This document shows, one piece after another, positions 1 to 9,381 of a DNA stretch of 64,000 bases. The translations under genes were made by a program, and so were the position numbers. This stretch comes from Streptomyces griseiscabiei (GTDB taxonomy: Bacteria > Actinomycetota > Actinomycetes > Streptomycetales > Streptomycetaceae): positions 1,860,001-1,924,000 of the forward strand of contig NZ_JAGJBZ010000001.1 in the NCBI RefSeq assembly GCF_020010925.1, in the 5' to 3' direction. Within the stretch, counting starts at the first letter, position 1; the number at the start of each line of letters is the position of its first letter. The notes below the pieces were generated by a model. It made no database searches. It worked only from the letters and a program-made list of their open reading frames with translations, and was not told the DNA's origin.

Positions 1-99
1 CACAGCGGTAATGGGTCCCACCTCCTCGGTCTTCCGTGCTGACTGGCCCGGCAACCCTACCCCATGGTCATGACCGGGCCTCAAGGCCCGCGGCACCCC

Positions 100-846
100 C
101 TACACCCCCACGCGCTCCGCGCCCGGCTCGACCGCGGGCACCCGGACCGCCATGAACCGGGTGGTGCGGCGGAGACGGAAGCCGAGGGACTCGTAGAGGC
201 GGATCGCGGTGGTGTTCTGCGCGGAGGTGTGCAGGAAGGGGGTCTCGCCGCGTTCCCGGATGCCGTGGGCGACGGCGAGGACGAGCCGGGTGGCGAGGCC
301 CTCGCCGCGGAAGGCGGGGTCGGTGCAGACCGCGCTGATCTCGGTCCACCCCGGCGGGCGCAGCCGCTCCCCGGCCATGGCGATCAGGGCGCCGTCGCGG
401 CGCAGGCCGAGGTAGGTGCCGAGTTCGACGGTGCGGGGCAGGAACGGGCCGGGCCGGGTGCGTTCGACCAGGTCGAGCATCTCGGGCACGTCGGCGGGGC
501 CGAGCCGAAGGGCCTCGGCGTCCGGCGTGGCGGCCACCCCGTCGCCGACGAGCTGCACGCCCTCCAGGTCGAAGACCACCTCCCAGTCGGCCGGGAAGCT
601 CCCGTTGTAGGCCGCGACCGGCACCTCGGCGCCGGGGCCGGCGAGCGCCGCGAGGTCGGCCCAGTCGTCCGCGTCCGGCTCGTCGGGGAGGGCGAGCCAC
701 GGCGAGACGTCGAGCGGGTACCGCAGCACCCGGCCGCGCCGCTCGGCGAAGTGGGCGTGCGGCCCGGTGAGGGCGGCGAGGGCGGGGTTGTCGAGGACGT
801 GCGGCACGGTGCCCGCGCCCGTGCTGCCGCTCGCTTGTTCGGACAT
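100..846 (-). CDS. GNAT family N-acetyltransferase
   Basis: Predicted cytosolic acetyl-CoA-dependent N-acetyltransferase of 248 residues; the acceptor is unknown. The C-terminal half is the GNAT fold: the acetyl-CoA pyrophosphate loop RGEGLAT lies near residues 180-186 and the typical end motif NTTAIRLYESLGF near 211-223. The first ~110 residues are not a clear GNAT domain, as in the FR47-like branch. I chose the ATG at 846 because GGGAG sits 5 nt upstream; a GTG at 858 is in frame. It is divergent from the molybdoenzyme gene at 1128, with about 280 bases between them in which I see no convincing operator. Confidence 0.85.
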   Translation of the reverse strand: MSEQASGSTGAGTVPHVLDNPALAALTGPHAHFAERRGRVLRYPLDVSPWLALPDEPDADDWADLAALAGPGAEVPVAAYNGSFPADWEVVFDLEGVQLVGDGVAATPDAEALRLGPADVPEMLDLVERTRPGPFLPRTVELGTYLGLRRDGALIAMAGERLRPPGWTEISAVCTDPAFRGEGLATRLVLAVAHGIRERGETPFLHTSAQNTTAIRLYESLGFRLRRTTRFMAVRVPAVEPGAERVGV

Positions 847-1127
847 GTGCACTCCCACTCTGCTCCGCTGTCGTCCGGCGGCCGGGACAGCGGGGTCCGC
901 CGACCTCGGCCGAAGGCGGCAAGGATGATCGCCGAGCCCCTATTCCCGGGCTGCCGAAGTGTTCATACGGCCGCAACGATCGCCGCCCGCCCCGGGGCCG
1001 GATCACCCTCCCCGAACACGTACGGTTGTATGACTCAGCGAACCCCCGGTCGCCACGACCACCCCGGCCGCGACGACCACACAGGTCACCGCGACCGTCA
1101 CGATCACCGCCGTCACGTTGGATGTTC

Positions 1128-1725
<598 letters not shown>

Positions 1726-1733
<8 letters not shown>

Positions 1734-2499
1734 GTCGACAGCGCAGTACACGGCCTTCACCCCGCCCACCCGGTTCGCCGTACCGGGCCGGATCGCCGTG
1801 AGCAACCGGGAGGCGGCCCGCTGGCAGACGGCGACACTGACGGAGATCCGGCGGGAGACACCGGCCGTGTCCACGTTCCGGTTCGCGGTGCCGGGGTGGG
1901 CGGGGCATCTGCCGGGGCAGCATCTGATGCTGCGGCTGACCGCCGGGGACGGCTACACGGCGCAGCGGCACTACTCGCTGGCGTCCCCGCCGGACGACAC
2001 CGGGCACATCGAGCTGACCCTGGACCGTGTCGAGGGCGGTGAGGTCTCCGGCTGGTTCCACACCGAGGCCCGGCCCGGCGACCGGGTCGAGGTGCGCGGC
2101 CCGCTCAGCGGCTTCTTCGCCTGGCCCGGGGACCGGCCCGCGCTGCTGGTCGGCGCCGGTTCCGGGGTCGTACCGCTGATGTCGATGCTCCGCCACCACC
2201 GGGGGCGCGGGCTCCATGTGCCCCTGCGGCTGCTGGTGTCCGCGCGCGGGCCCGAGGAGCTGATCTACGCGGCGGAGTACGGCGCGGAGACCACGGCCGT
2301 GTTCACGCGGCGGGCGCCCGCGGGGGTGCCGGTGGGGCGGCTGTCGGCGGCCCATGTGGCGCCACTGCTGGCGGAGCGGCCCGCGGGCGGGTGGGAGGCC
2401 TATGTGTGCGGCTCCAACGCGTTCGCCGAGCACGCCTCCCGGCTGCTGGTCCAGGCCGGACAGCCGGTGGACCGCATCCGTATCGAGCGGTTCGGCTGA
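1726..2499 (+). CDS. FAD/NAD(P)-binding ferredoxin reductase-like protein
   Basis: Flavin reductase of 257 residues in the ferredoxin-NADP reductase superfamily. The FAD-binding signature RHYSLAS is at residues 81-87 and the nucleotide-binding loop GAGSGVVPLMSMLR starts near 143. The C-terminal 2Fe-2S ferredoxin domain seen in many phthalate-dioxygenase-type reductases is absent, and the chain ends in IRIERFG. The GTG start lies inside the last codons of the upstream molybdoenzyme (8-nt overlap), so the two are probably translationally coupled and may form a two-component redox system. Physiological electron acceptor unknown. Confidence 0.85.
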
Positions 2500-2684
2500 G
2501 CCGCACGGGCAGGCGCTCGCCGGGCCCTGGCCCCCGTCCGCCGCGATCACCGTGCTCCCGGCCCGCTCTGCCATGATTTCTGGCGCAAACCATGCCATCA
2601 CGCCCTCTTTCGGGTACACCGGAAGTGCGGACCAGTCCTAACCGGGGTTCTCGTACGAGGACCGCGCCGGTGAGGGAGGGCGAG

Positions 2685-3269
2685 ATGCGAGGCCAGTTTC
2701 TCGGGTGGCGTTGGCGCCCCAATGCGCTGCGCCGACGCTCGGACGTCGTCGAGGCGTGGACGGTGCTCTGCGTCCTGCTGCTGCTCGTCCTCGGAGCCCC
2801 GGCCGCCGGGATCGCGGTGGGCCTGTGGGCCCACGGGGACGCCCGGGCGCACGCCGCGGCGGAGCGGGCGGCCCTGGACCGGGTCAGTGCCGTGATCGTC
2901 GAGCGGGCCCCGGCTGCCGTGCCGTCGACCCACGGCGACAAACAGCCCACGTACTGGGTACGGGCGCGCTGGACCGAGCCCGACGGCGGCTCCCGTACCG
3001 GTGAGGCACGGGTGTCGGCGGGCACCGAGCGCGGCGATCGCGCCGATGTCTGGCTGGACAGGGCGGGTCGCAGCGTCGAGCCGCCACCGACCGACACGGC
3101 CGTCTGGCAGCACGCGCTGGCCATGGGCACCTGCGCGACCGGCGGTGCCGTCGGTCTCGTACTGCTCGGACATGTCGTCGTCCGCCGGGTCGCCATCCGG
3201 CATCGGCTCGCCGAATGGGAACAGGAATGGGCGCGGACGGGTCCCGACTGGGGACATCGCTGGGCCTGA
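2685..3269 (+). CDS. Rv1733c-like membrane protein
   Basis: Small membrane protein of 194 residues resembling the Rv1733c family, common in Streptomyces. It opens with the family-like segment NALRRRSDVVEAW, followed by a transmembrane helix (about residues 27-48), a ~90-residue loop probably outside the membrane, and a second helix near residues 145-168. The helices are visible from Leu/Val/Ala/Gly composition. The ATG at 2685 is preceded by GAGGGAGGG. Function unknown; it stands alone after a 185-nt gap. Confidence 0.75.
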   Translation: MRGQFLGWRWRPNALRRRSDVVEAWTVLCVLLLLVLGAPAAGIAVGLWAHGDARAHAAAERAALDRVSAVIVERAPAAVPSTHGDKQPTYWVRARWTEPDGGSRTGEARVSAGTERGDRADVWLDRAGRSVEPPPTDTAVWQHALAMGTCATGGAVGLVLLGHVVVRRVAIRHRLAEWEQEWARTGPDWGHRWA

Positions 3270-3271
3270 GG

Positions 3272-3325
3272 ACATCGGAGGACAGCAGAGGACGACGGAA
3301 GACATCGGAGGACGGCAGAACGAGA
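3272..3325 (+). repeat. Imperfect direct repeat downstream of the Rv1733c-like gene
   Basis: The unit GACATCGGAGGAC occurs at about 3272-3284 and 3301-3313, embedded in a purine-rich stretch of GGAC/GGAG steps. It begins just after the stop codon at 3269 and leads into a relatively A+T-rich segment before the next gene. No protein is encoded. Significance unknown. Confidence 0.5.
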
Positions 3326-3402
3326 ACATTGCTCAGCTAAAAGCTGTGCACCGCATATCGGCCAGTCGCAGAACGTCCACAATATTCATCCCTTCGACGC
3401 AG

Positions 3403-3432
3403 TTGATACTTCAATTGCGTTGCTGCCATACT
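3403..3432 (+). promoter_or_regulatory. Candidate sigma-70-type promoter for the DUF485/symporter pair
   Basis: TTGATA at 3403-3408 and CATACT at 3427-3432 are separated by 18 bases, about 40 bases before the TTG start. The surrounding 3325-3430 is clearly richer in A+T than the rest of the window. Assigned by consensus alone. Confidence 0.45.
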
Positions 3433-3475
3433 CCGCTTCCTCCCCCCACAGGCACAAGGCAGCGAAGAGGGTGCT

Positions 3476-3838
3476 TTGTTGACAGGCCGACAGTCCTTGC
3501 ACGCCATCCACGCACACCCTGAATTCCGTTCGACAAGCACCGCATATCGCAGATTCGGAATATGGGCGACGGCATTGTCCGTCGGTGGATTCCTGACGTA
3601 CGTCCTCCTTTCGAGTTTCGTGCCGGACGTAATGAATCAGCGATTGATCGGACATCTCACGCTGGGACTGGCGCTCGGTCTCGCGCAGTTCGCCGTCATG
3701 GGTGTGACCGCGTTCCTCTACGTCCGGCACATGCGCCGCACCGTCGACCCGGTCGTCCGCAGGCTCCGCTCCCTGCTGGACGAGCAGGAGGCCGAGCGGC
3801 CCCGGGTGCCGGCCGGACGGCGGTTCCGCGCATGGTGA
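3476..3838 (+). CDS. DUF485 family inner-membrane protein
   Basis: Protein of 120 residues with two transmembrane helices (about residues 28-48 and 60-83) and a charged C-terminal tail, matching the DUF485 (YjcH-like) family usually encoded directly before an acetate/monocarboxylate symporter, as here. I chose the TTG at 3476 because GAAGAGG lies just upstream and no ATG or GTG is in frame before the first helix; a second TTG follows at once. The stop overlaps the symporter start, implying co-translation. The first third of the gene is less GC-rich than neighbouring genes. Precise role unknown. Confidence 0.8.
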   Translation: MLTGRQSLHAIHAHPEFRSTSTAYRRFGIWATALSVGGFLTYVLLSSFVPDVMNQRLIGHLTLGLALGLAQFAVMGVTAFLYVRHMRRTVDPVVRRLRSLLDEQEAERPRVPAGRRFRAW

Positions 3839-5454
3839 CCGCCCCCGCATCCGCCTCCGTGACCTTCTCCGCGAGTGTGGCCGACGCGTTCAGTCTGCGG
3901 CTGACCTTCGTACTGTTCCTGTCCGTCGTCGTGATCACCCTGTTCACCGCACTGCTCACGGCACCGCAGCGGGACGAGATCGGCGAGTTCTACCTCGGCA
4001 ACCGGGACATGTCGCCGCTGCGCAACGGCCTCGCCATGTGCGGCGACTACCTCTCGGCCGCGACCCTGCTCGGCAGCACCGGCCTCGTCGCCCTCACCGG
4101 GTACGACGGTCTGCTCTACCTCGGCGGCACGGTCGTCGCCTGGATGATGGTGCTGCTGCTGATCGCCGAACCCCTGCGCAACTCCGCCACCTTCACCCTC
4201 GGCGACGCCCTGGCCCGGCGGATGCCGCTGCGGCAGCGGCAGGTCCGGCTGGCGCTCGCCGTCTGCACGCTCTCCGTGTGCACCCTCTATCTGGTGGCCC
4301 AACTGGTCGGCAGCATCGCGCTGATGACCCAGTTCGTGGGCGAACCCGGCCCGACCACCCGGACCATGGTCGTGATCATCATCGGGACGATCGTGACCAT
4401 CTACGCGGCCATCGGCGGTATGCCGGGAGCCACCTTCATCCAGGTGGTCAAGGCCGTGATGCTCGTCGCCGGGGTCACGGTGGTCGCGGTCCTCGTGCTG
4501 AACCGCTTCAACTGGAACGTCGACGGGCTCCTGGCCTCCGCGACCGAGGGCAGCGGGCTGGGCGACGAGTACCTCCAGCCGGGCCTGCGCTACGGGGCAG
4601 GCCCCATCAGCAAGATCGACTTCTTCAGTCTGCAACTGGCCATCGTGCTCGGCCTCGCCGCGCTCCCCCACGTGATGATGCGGATGTTCGCGCCCCGCAG
4701 GACCCGGGTGCTGCGCGCCTCGGTGGTGTGGGCCGTGGGCCTGGTCGGGTTCGTGTGCCTGATGGCCGGCGTGCTGGGCCTCGGCGCCACCGCCCTGGTC
4801 GGCCGGGACACCATCTCCGACATCGACCACAAGGGCGACGCGGCCGTGCTGCTGCTCGCCCATGAACTCGGCGGCGAGGTGCTGACGGCGATCGTCTCGG
4901 CCCTGGCCTTCGTCACCCTGCTCGCCGTCGCCGCCGGGCTGATGCTCGCCGCCGCCTCGTCCGTCGCCCACGACCTCTACGGCGAGGTCATCCGCAAGGG
5001 GAAGGCGAGGCAGACCCAGGAGCTGGGCGTCGCCCGGATCGCCGCGGTGGTCCTGGGCGTCCTCAGCATGATGTTCGCCCTGCTCGCATGGGGCACCAAC
5101 ACCGCCACCCTGGCGTTCCTGGCCTTCGCGATCGCCGCGTCCGCCATCCTGCCCACCATCGTCTACAGCCTGTTCTGGCGCGGGTTCACCGCCCGCGGCG
5201 CGCTCCTCAGCCTGTACGGCGGACTGGCCGTCTCGGTGCTGCTCGTGCTGTTCTCGCCGGTCGTCTCCTCCACTCCCGGTTCGGTCTACCCCGACGCCGA
5301 CTTCGCGTGGTTCCCGCTGCAGAACCCGGGCATCGTCTCGATCCCGGCGGGCTTCCTGCTGGGCGCGCTCGGCTCCCGGTTCGGCCCTCCGCAGGAGGCG
5401 GGCGCGTACGAGGACTTCGAGGTCCGGGCCCTGGTCGGGGCCGACCGGAAGTGA
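3832..5454 (+). CDS. Sodium:solute symporter (ActP/MctC-like)
   Basis: Membrane symporter of 540 residues with about 13 hydrophobic helices, of the solute:sodium symporter (SSF) family. The order DUF485 protein then SSF transporter is the classic acetate/pyruvate permease arrangement, so small monocarboxylates are the best guess for substrate. Family-like segments include FYLGNRDMSPLRNGLAMCGD near residues 51-70 and IGGMPGATFIQ near 196-206. ATG at 3832 and GTG at 3835 both overlap the upstream stop (3836-3838). A strong stem-loop follows the gene. Confidence 0.88.
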   Translation: MVTAPASASVTFSASVADAFSLRLTFVLFLSVVVITLFTALLTAPQRDEIGEFYLGNRDMSPLRNGLAMCGDYLSAATLLGSTGLVALTGYDGLLYLGGTVVAWMMVLLLIAEPLRNSATFTLGDALARRMPLRQRQVRLALAVCTLSVCTLYLVAQLVGSIALMTQFVGEPGPTTRTMVVIIIGTIVTIYAAIGGMPGATFIQVVKAVMLVAGVTVVAVLVLNRFNWNVDGLLASATEGSGLGDEYLQPGLRYGAGPISKIDFFSLQLAIVLGLAALPHVMMRMFAPRRTRVLRASVVWAVGLVGFVCLMAGVLGLGATALVGRDTISDIDHKGDAAVLLLAHELGGEVLTAIVSALAFVTLLAVAAGLMLAAASSVAHDLYGEVIRKGKARQTQELGVARIAAVVLGVLSMMFALLAWGTNTATLAFLAFAIAASAILPTIVYSLFWRGFTARGALLSLYGGLAVSVLLVLFSPVVSSTPGSVYPDADFAWFPLQNPGIVSIPAGFLLGALGSRFGPPQEAGAYEDFEVRALVGADRK

Positions 5455-5494
5455 GGCCCGGGGCCGGACGGCGGACCGGCCCGAGGTAAACCGC

Positions 5495-5543
5495 GGGGCG
5501 TCGCGGGACCGGAAAAAGACCCTTGGCGGGCCCGCGACGCCCC
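5495..5543 (+). terminator. Stem-loop terminator after the symporter
   Basis: A 13-base perfect inverted repeat: GGGGCGTCGCGGG at 5495-5507 pairs with CCCGCGACGCCCC at 5531-5543, loop 23 bases. It lies 40 bases past the symporter stop and has no U-tract, as is usual in Streptomyces. Confidence 0.7.
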
Positions 5544-5579
5544 ACGTACGGTGTGATCATCCGCACCGCGGACGTCGAT

Positions 5580-5633
5580 CAGCACCTCAGCAGCCGTCAA
5601 CACCTCAGCAGCCGTCAGCACTTCCGCACTCAA
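5580..5633 (+). repeat. 18-bp tandem repeat in the leader of the acetylesterase gene
   Basis: Two near-identical 18-base units (CAGCACCTCAGCAGCCGT at 5580-5597 and the same with one change at 5598-5615) are followed by a partial third (5616-5633). The array ends at the ribosome binding site of the next gene, so it would be in its 5' untranslated region. Confidence 0.75.
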
Positions 5634-5645
5634 AGGTGGTCCTTC

Positions 5646-6614
5646 ATGGCCCTGTTCGACCTGCCCTTGGACGAGCTCCGTGGTTATCGAAGCGCTTCAA
5701 CGGAGCCCGAGGACTTCGACGCCTTCTGGGCGAAGACGCTCCAGGAGGCACGCGAGCACGACCTCGACGCCCGTTTCGAGCCGGTCGAGACCCCTCTGAC
5801 GACGGTCGAGGTGTACGACGTCACCTACTCCGGGTTCGGCGGCCACCCGGTCAAGGGCTGGCTGGTCCTCCCGGCCCGGGCGGCCGAACCCCTGCCCACC
5901 GTCGTGGAGTTCATCGGCTACGGCGGCGGTCGCGGCCTGTCCCACACCCATCTGCTGTGGGCCTCCGCCGGTTACGCGCACTTCGTGATGGACACCCGGG
6001 GCCAGGGCAGCGCCTGGGGCGGAGGCGGCGACACCCCCGACCCGGTGGCGGGCGCACCCGCCTTCCCCGGCTTCATGACCCGGGGCATCGACGCCCCCGA
6101 GAACTACTACTACCGCCGGGTCTACACCGACGCCGTCCGCGCGGTGGAGGCCGCCCGCTCGCATCCGCGCACCGACGCCGCGCGCACGGCCGTGGTCGGC
6201 TCCAGCCAGGGCGGCGGTATCTCCATCGCGGTCGGCGGACTCGTCCCCGACCTGGTGGCGGTCGCGCCCGATGTGCCGTTCCTGTGCGACTTCCCCCGCT
6301 CCACGACGATCACCGACCGCGATCCGTACCGCGAGATCGGCAAGTACCTCAAGACCCACCGCGGCCGGACCGAGCAGGTCGGGCGGACCCTCGCCTACTT
6401 CGACGGTGTGCACTTCGCCGCGCGCGGCCGGGCCGCCGCCCTGTTCTCGGCGGCGCTGGAGGACCAGACCTGCCCGCCCTCCACGGTCTTCGCGGCCTTC
6501 AACGCCTGGGCCGAGGGCAACAAGCGCATCGAGGTCTACGACTTCAACGACCACGAGGGCGGCGGCCCCTTCCAGGAGGCGGTCAAGCTGCGCTGGCTCG
6601 CCGCACAGCTCTGA
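5646..6614 (+). CDS. CE7 family acetylxylan esterase / cephalosporin-C deacetylase
   Basis: Carbohydrate esterase of 322 residues, close to the usual CE7 length (~320). These cytosolic alpha/beta-hydrolases remove acetyl groups from imported xylo-oligosaccharides and similar compounds. The nucleophile serine is in GSSQGGG near residue 186; the catalytic histidine is probably in DHEGGG near residue 303. The N-terminus (LPLDELRGYRS) and the segment SGFGGHPVKGWL are typical. No signal peptide. AAAGGTGG precedes the ATG at 5646. The SnoaL-like gene begins 14 bases after the stop and is probably co-transcribed. Confidence 0.88.
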   Translation: MALFDLPLDELRGYRSASTEPEDFDAFWAKTLQEAREHDLDARFEPVETPLTTVEVYDVTYSGFGGHPVKGWLVLPARAAEPLPTVVEFIGYGGGRGLSHTHLLWASAGYAHFVMDTRGQGSAWGGGGDTPDPVAGAPAFPGFMTRGIDAPENYYYRRVYTDAVRAVEAARSHPRTDAARTAVVGSSQGGGISIAVGGLVPDLVAVAPDVPFLCDFPRSTTITDRDPYREIGKYLKTHRGRTEQVGRTLAYFDGVHFAARGRAAALFSAALEDQTCPPSTVFAAFNAWAEGNKRIEVYDFNDHEGGGPFQEAVKLRWLAAQL

Positions 6615-6628
6615 GGGGACCGGACACC

Positions 6629-7057
6629 ATGGACACGGCCGAGGCGGCGCGACGGTTCGTACAGGTGTGGCAGCGGGCCTGGGCCGCCCATGACGTCGAC
6701 GCGCTCCTGGAGTTGTACGCGCCGGACTGCGTGCACCGCTCGACACCCTTCCGGGAGCCGCACCGGGGGCATGAGCAGCTCGCCGCGTATCTGCGCTGGT
6801 CGTTCACCGACGAGCGGGTGAACGAGGTGCTGTTCTCGGAGCCGATGGTCGGTCAGGACGGCCTGGCCGTCGCCGAGTTCCGGGTGATGTCGGAGTTCCA
6901 CGAGGACCCGCAGACCCTCGCGGGCTGTGTCTTCGTCCGGTTCGACACGGACGGCCTGGCCGTGGAGACCCGGGACTACTGGCACCTGGTCCCGGTCCAC
7001 ACGCACCCGGCCCGGCCGATGTTCCTGCTCCGCGATCCGCGCCGGCAGGAGCGGTAG
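6629..7057 (+). CDS. SnoaL-like / NTF2-fold protein
   Basis: Protein of 142 residues with the SnoaL/nuclear-transport-factor-2 cone fold signature: an N-terminal helix containing VWQRAWAAHDVDALLELYAPD, a middle segment HRGHEQLAAYLRW and several beta strands. Such proteins are either small enzymes (isomerases, cyclases) or ligand-binding proteins; nothing here settles which. It starts 14 nt after the acetylesterase gene, so the two are probably one transcript. Confidence 0.75.
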   Translation: MDTAEAARRFVQVWQRAWAAHDVDALLELYAPDCVHRSTPFREPHRGHEQLAAYLRWSFTDERVNEVLFSEPMVGQDGLAVAEFRVMSEFHEDPQTLAGCVFVRFDTDGLAVETRDYWHLVPVHTHPARPMFLLRDPRRQER

Positions 7058-7161
7058 GCGCGGTTCCGCCCGACGGCTTCCCTCCTGTCCGACCAGTCGG
7101 TACGTTCAGGAGGGCCGGGCGGCCCTCGTCCCGGCGCACGGCGGCGGACCACGGAGGGTTC

Positions 7162-8322
7162 ATGTCCCAGACTGAGGTGCGGGGTCACTGCGAGGCGCGG
7201 TTCGAGGCCGTGCGCGACGCGTTCGAGGAGAACTTCGGCGCCCGTGAGGAGCTGGGGGCCGCGGTCACGGTGACGCTGGGCGGGGAGACCGTGGTCGACC
7301 TGTGGGGCGGCTGGGCCGACGCGGCGCGGACCCGCCCCTGGGAGCGGGACACCGTGGTCAACGTGTGGTCGACGACCAAGGGGGCGACCGCGCTGTGCGC
7401 GCACGTCCTCGTCGACCGGGGTCTGCTCGACCTGGACGCCCCGGTGGCCGCGTACTGGCCGGAGTTCGCGGCGGCCGGCAAGGAGGACGTACGCGTCCGG
7501 CATCTGCTGTCGCACCGGTCGGGGCTCGCCGGGCCGCGTGAGCCGCTCTCCTTCGAACAACTGCTGGACTGGGAGCTGACCGTCAAACGGCTCGCGGCGC
7601 AGGAGCCCTGGTGGGAGCCGGGCACCCAGTCCGGGTACCACGCGATGACGTTCGGTTTCCTCGTCGGGGAGGTGGTCCGGCGGGTGTCGGGGCTGCTGCC
7701 CGGCGCGTTCCTGGCGCGTGAGATCGCCGGGCCGCTCGGCATCGACTTCACGATCGGGCTGCCGGAGGCGGAGGCGGGGCGGGTGGCCGAGCTGGTGCAT
7801 CCGCCGGCCGCCTCGACCAGCGAACAGGCCGCGATTTTCGCCCAGTTGACGCCCACCGCACTCTCCGCCCTCGCCAACCCGCTGGTGGGGGCGGCCGAGG
7901 CCAACAGCCCCGCGTGGCGGGCCGCCGAGGTGCCGGCCGCGAACGGCCACGGCACCGCCCGCGCGGTCGCCGCGCTGTACGGGATCCTCGCGCTGCGCGG
8001 CAGCTGGGGCGGGCGGGAGGTGCTGTCGCCGGAGGCCGCCGAGCGGGTCCGCGAGGGGCAGGGCGCCTGCCGGGACCTGGTGCTCGGCGCCGGGTTCGGG
8101 CGGGACACCGAGATCGGGCTCGGCCTGTGGCTGAGCGGCCCGCACGGCTCGTACGGGCCGAATTCCCGGGCCTTCGGTCACGACGGCTACGGCGGTTCCT
8201 GCGGCCTCGCCGACCCGGAGGCCGGTGTCTCCCTCGGCTACGTCATGAACCGGATGGGCCCCCACATCGCCGACGACCCGCGCAAGACGGCCCTGGTGGA
8301 GGCACTGTACGGCGCGCTGTGA
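7162..8322 (+). CDS. Class C beta-lactamase-fold serine hydrolase (EstB-like)
   Basis: Serine hydrolase of 386 residues in the beta-lactamase/EstB family. The SxxK nucleophile motif is STTK at residues 70-73, the Tyr of the YxN-like motif is in YHAM near 159, and HDGYGG near 340 replaces the KTG box, as in EstB-type esterases. There is no signal peptide, so a cytosolic esterase or amidase is likelier than a secreted beta-lactamase. ATG at 7162 is preceded by GGAGGG. Substrate unknown. Confidence 0.85.
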   Translation: MSQTEVRGHCEARFEAVRDAFEENFGAREELGAAVTVTLGGETVVDLWGGWADAARTRPWERDTVVNVWSTTKGATALCAHVLVDRGLLDLDAPVAAYWPEFAAAGKEDVRVRHLLSHRSGLAGPREPLSFEQLLDWELTVKRLAAQEPWWEPGTQSGYHAMTFGFLVGEVVRRVSGLLPGAFLAREIAGPLGIDFTIGLPEAEAGRVAELVHPPAASTSEQAAIFAQLTPTALSALANPLVGAAEANSPAWRAAEVPAANGHGTARAVAALYGILALRGSWGGREVLSPEAAERVREGQGACRDLVLGAGFGRDTEIGLGLWLSGPHGSYGPNSRAFGHDGYGGSCGLADPEAGVSLGYVMNRMGPHIADDPRKTALVEALYGAL

Positions 8323-8358
8323 GGGCGGTGCGCTCGCGCCGCACGGCGCGTGCGGTGA

Positions 8359-8387
8359 GCGGGAGTGCACTCTCAGTCCACTCCCGC
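8359..8387 (+). terminator. Possible weak terminator after the serine hydrolase
   Basis: Nine-base perfect inverted repeat GCGGGAGTG (8359-8367) / CACTCCCGC (8379-8387), loop 11 bases, 37 bases downstream of the stop. Confidence 0.45.
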
Positions 8388-8504
8388 ACCGAATCCGGTG
8401 TCAGTATCGGCTCCAGAGCGATCAGCGGTTCTTCGACATCCGAGTGAAGCGAACAGCGGTCCGTCGATGCCGACTTCCCGACTTCGTCTGGAGCTGACAC
8501 ACGC

Positions 8505-9311
8505 ATGCGCAGACATCACCGTCCTCTGATTCTCGGCGCCGCCGTCACGGTCGGCGTGCTCACCGCCACGGTCATCCCGTCGGCCGCCGCCCCCTCGGCC
8601 GACCGGACGACACCGAAGCCCACGGTCGTCCTGGTGCACGGCGCGTTCGCGGACGCCTCGGGCTGGTCCGAAGTGGTCTCACGGCTGAAAGCGGCGGGCT
8701 ATCCGGTCGTCGCCCCGGCCAACCCGCTGCGGGGCCTGCAGTCGGACGCCGGGTACATCGCCGGGCTCCTCGGCACGATCGACGGCCCGAAGGTCGTCGT
8801 CGGGCACTCCTACGGCGGTGCCGTCATCACCGAGGCCGCCGCGTCCGTGCCCGAGGTGAAGGCCCTGGTGTACGTGGCGGCCTTCATGCCCGACAAGGGT
8901 GAGCTGCTGAGCGAACTGGCGGAGCGCTTCCCGGGTTCCGAACTGCTTCCGGCGCTGGAGGGGCTGCCGGACGGGGCCGGGCACACCGACGTGGCGATCA
9001 AACCCGACAAGTTCCACGAGGTGTTCGCCGGCGATCTGCCGCGTTCGCAGACCTCGGTGCTGGCGGTGTCCCAACGCCCGGTCAGCCTGGCGGCGTTCGG
9101 CTCCACCGCCCAGGCGGCGGCGTGGCGCACGATCCCGTCGTGGTCCATGGTCGCCAAGAAGGACAAGACGATCTCCCCCGCGCTGGAGAGGTTCCAGGCG
9201 AAGCGGGCGGGCTCGCACACCGTCGAGGTCAACTCCTCGCACGTGGTGATGATGTCCCACCCGGACAAGGTGGCCGCGCTGATCAAGTCGGCGGCGCGGT
9301 CCACTCGTTGA
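8505..9311 (+). CDS. Secreted alpha/beta hydrolase
   Basis: Exported alpha/beta-hydrolase of 268 residues. The N-terminus is a typical Sec signal (MRRH, a hydrophobic stretch to about residue 24, then a PSAAAPSA cleavage region). The mature protein begins with the oxyanion strand VVLVHGAFADASGW; the nucleophile serine is in GHSYGG near residue 101 and a catalytic histidine is probable in SSHVVMMSHPD near 246. Close in type to small salicylate-esterase/haloperoxidase-like hydrolases of about 230-260 residues. Convergent with the methyltransferase gene and separated from it by a stem-loop. Confidence 0.85.
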   Translation: MRRHHRPLILGAAVTVGVLTATVIPSAAAPSADRTTPKPTVVLVHGAFADASGWSEVVSRLKAAGYPVVAPANPLRGLQSDAGYIAGLLGTIDGPKVVVGHSYGGAVITEAAASVPEVKALVYVAAFMPDKGELLSELAERFPGSELLPALEGLPDGAGHTDVAIKPDKFHEVFAGDLPRSQTSVLAVSQRPVSLAAFGSTAQAAAWRTIPSWSMVAKKDKTISPALERFQAKRAGSHTVEVNSSHVVMMSHPDKVAALIKSAARSTR

Positions 9312-9316
9312 CGCGT

Positions 9317-9349
9317 ACCGCCGGGCCCGCGCTCCCCGGGCCCGGCGGT
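9317..9349. terminator. Bidirectional terminator between hydrolase and methyltransferase genes
   Basis: Twelve-base perfect inverted repeat ACCGCCGGGCCC (9317-9328) / GGGCCCGGCGGT (9338-9349), loop 9 bases, between convergent genes ending at 9311 and 9382. Confidence 0.7.
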
Positions 9350-9381
9350 CACGCCCCGTGCGGTGCCGCGGTGACGCCCGG

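Noticed and set aside
7162..8322. Beta-lactamase conferring antibiotic resistance
   Set aside because: The SxxK and YxN-like motifs are present, but there is no signal peptide and the third motif is HxG, as in EstB-type esterases.
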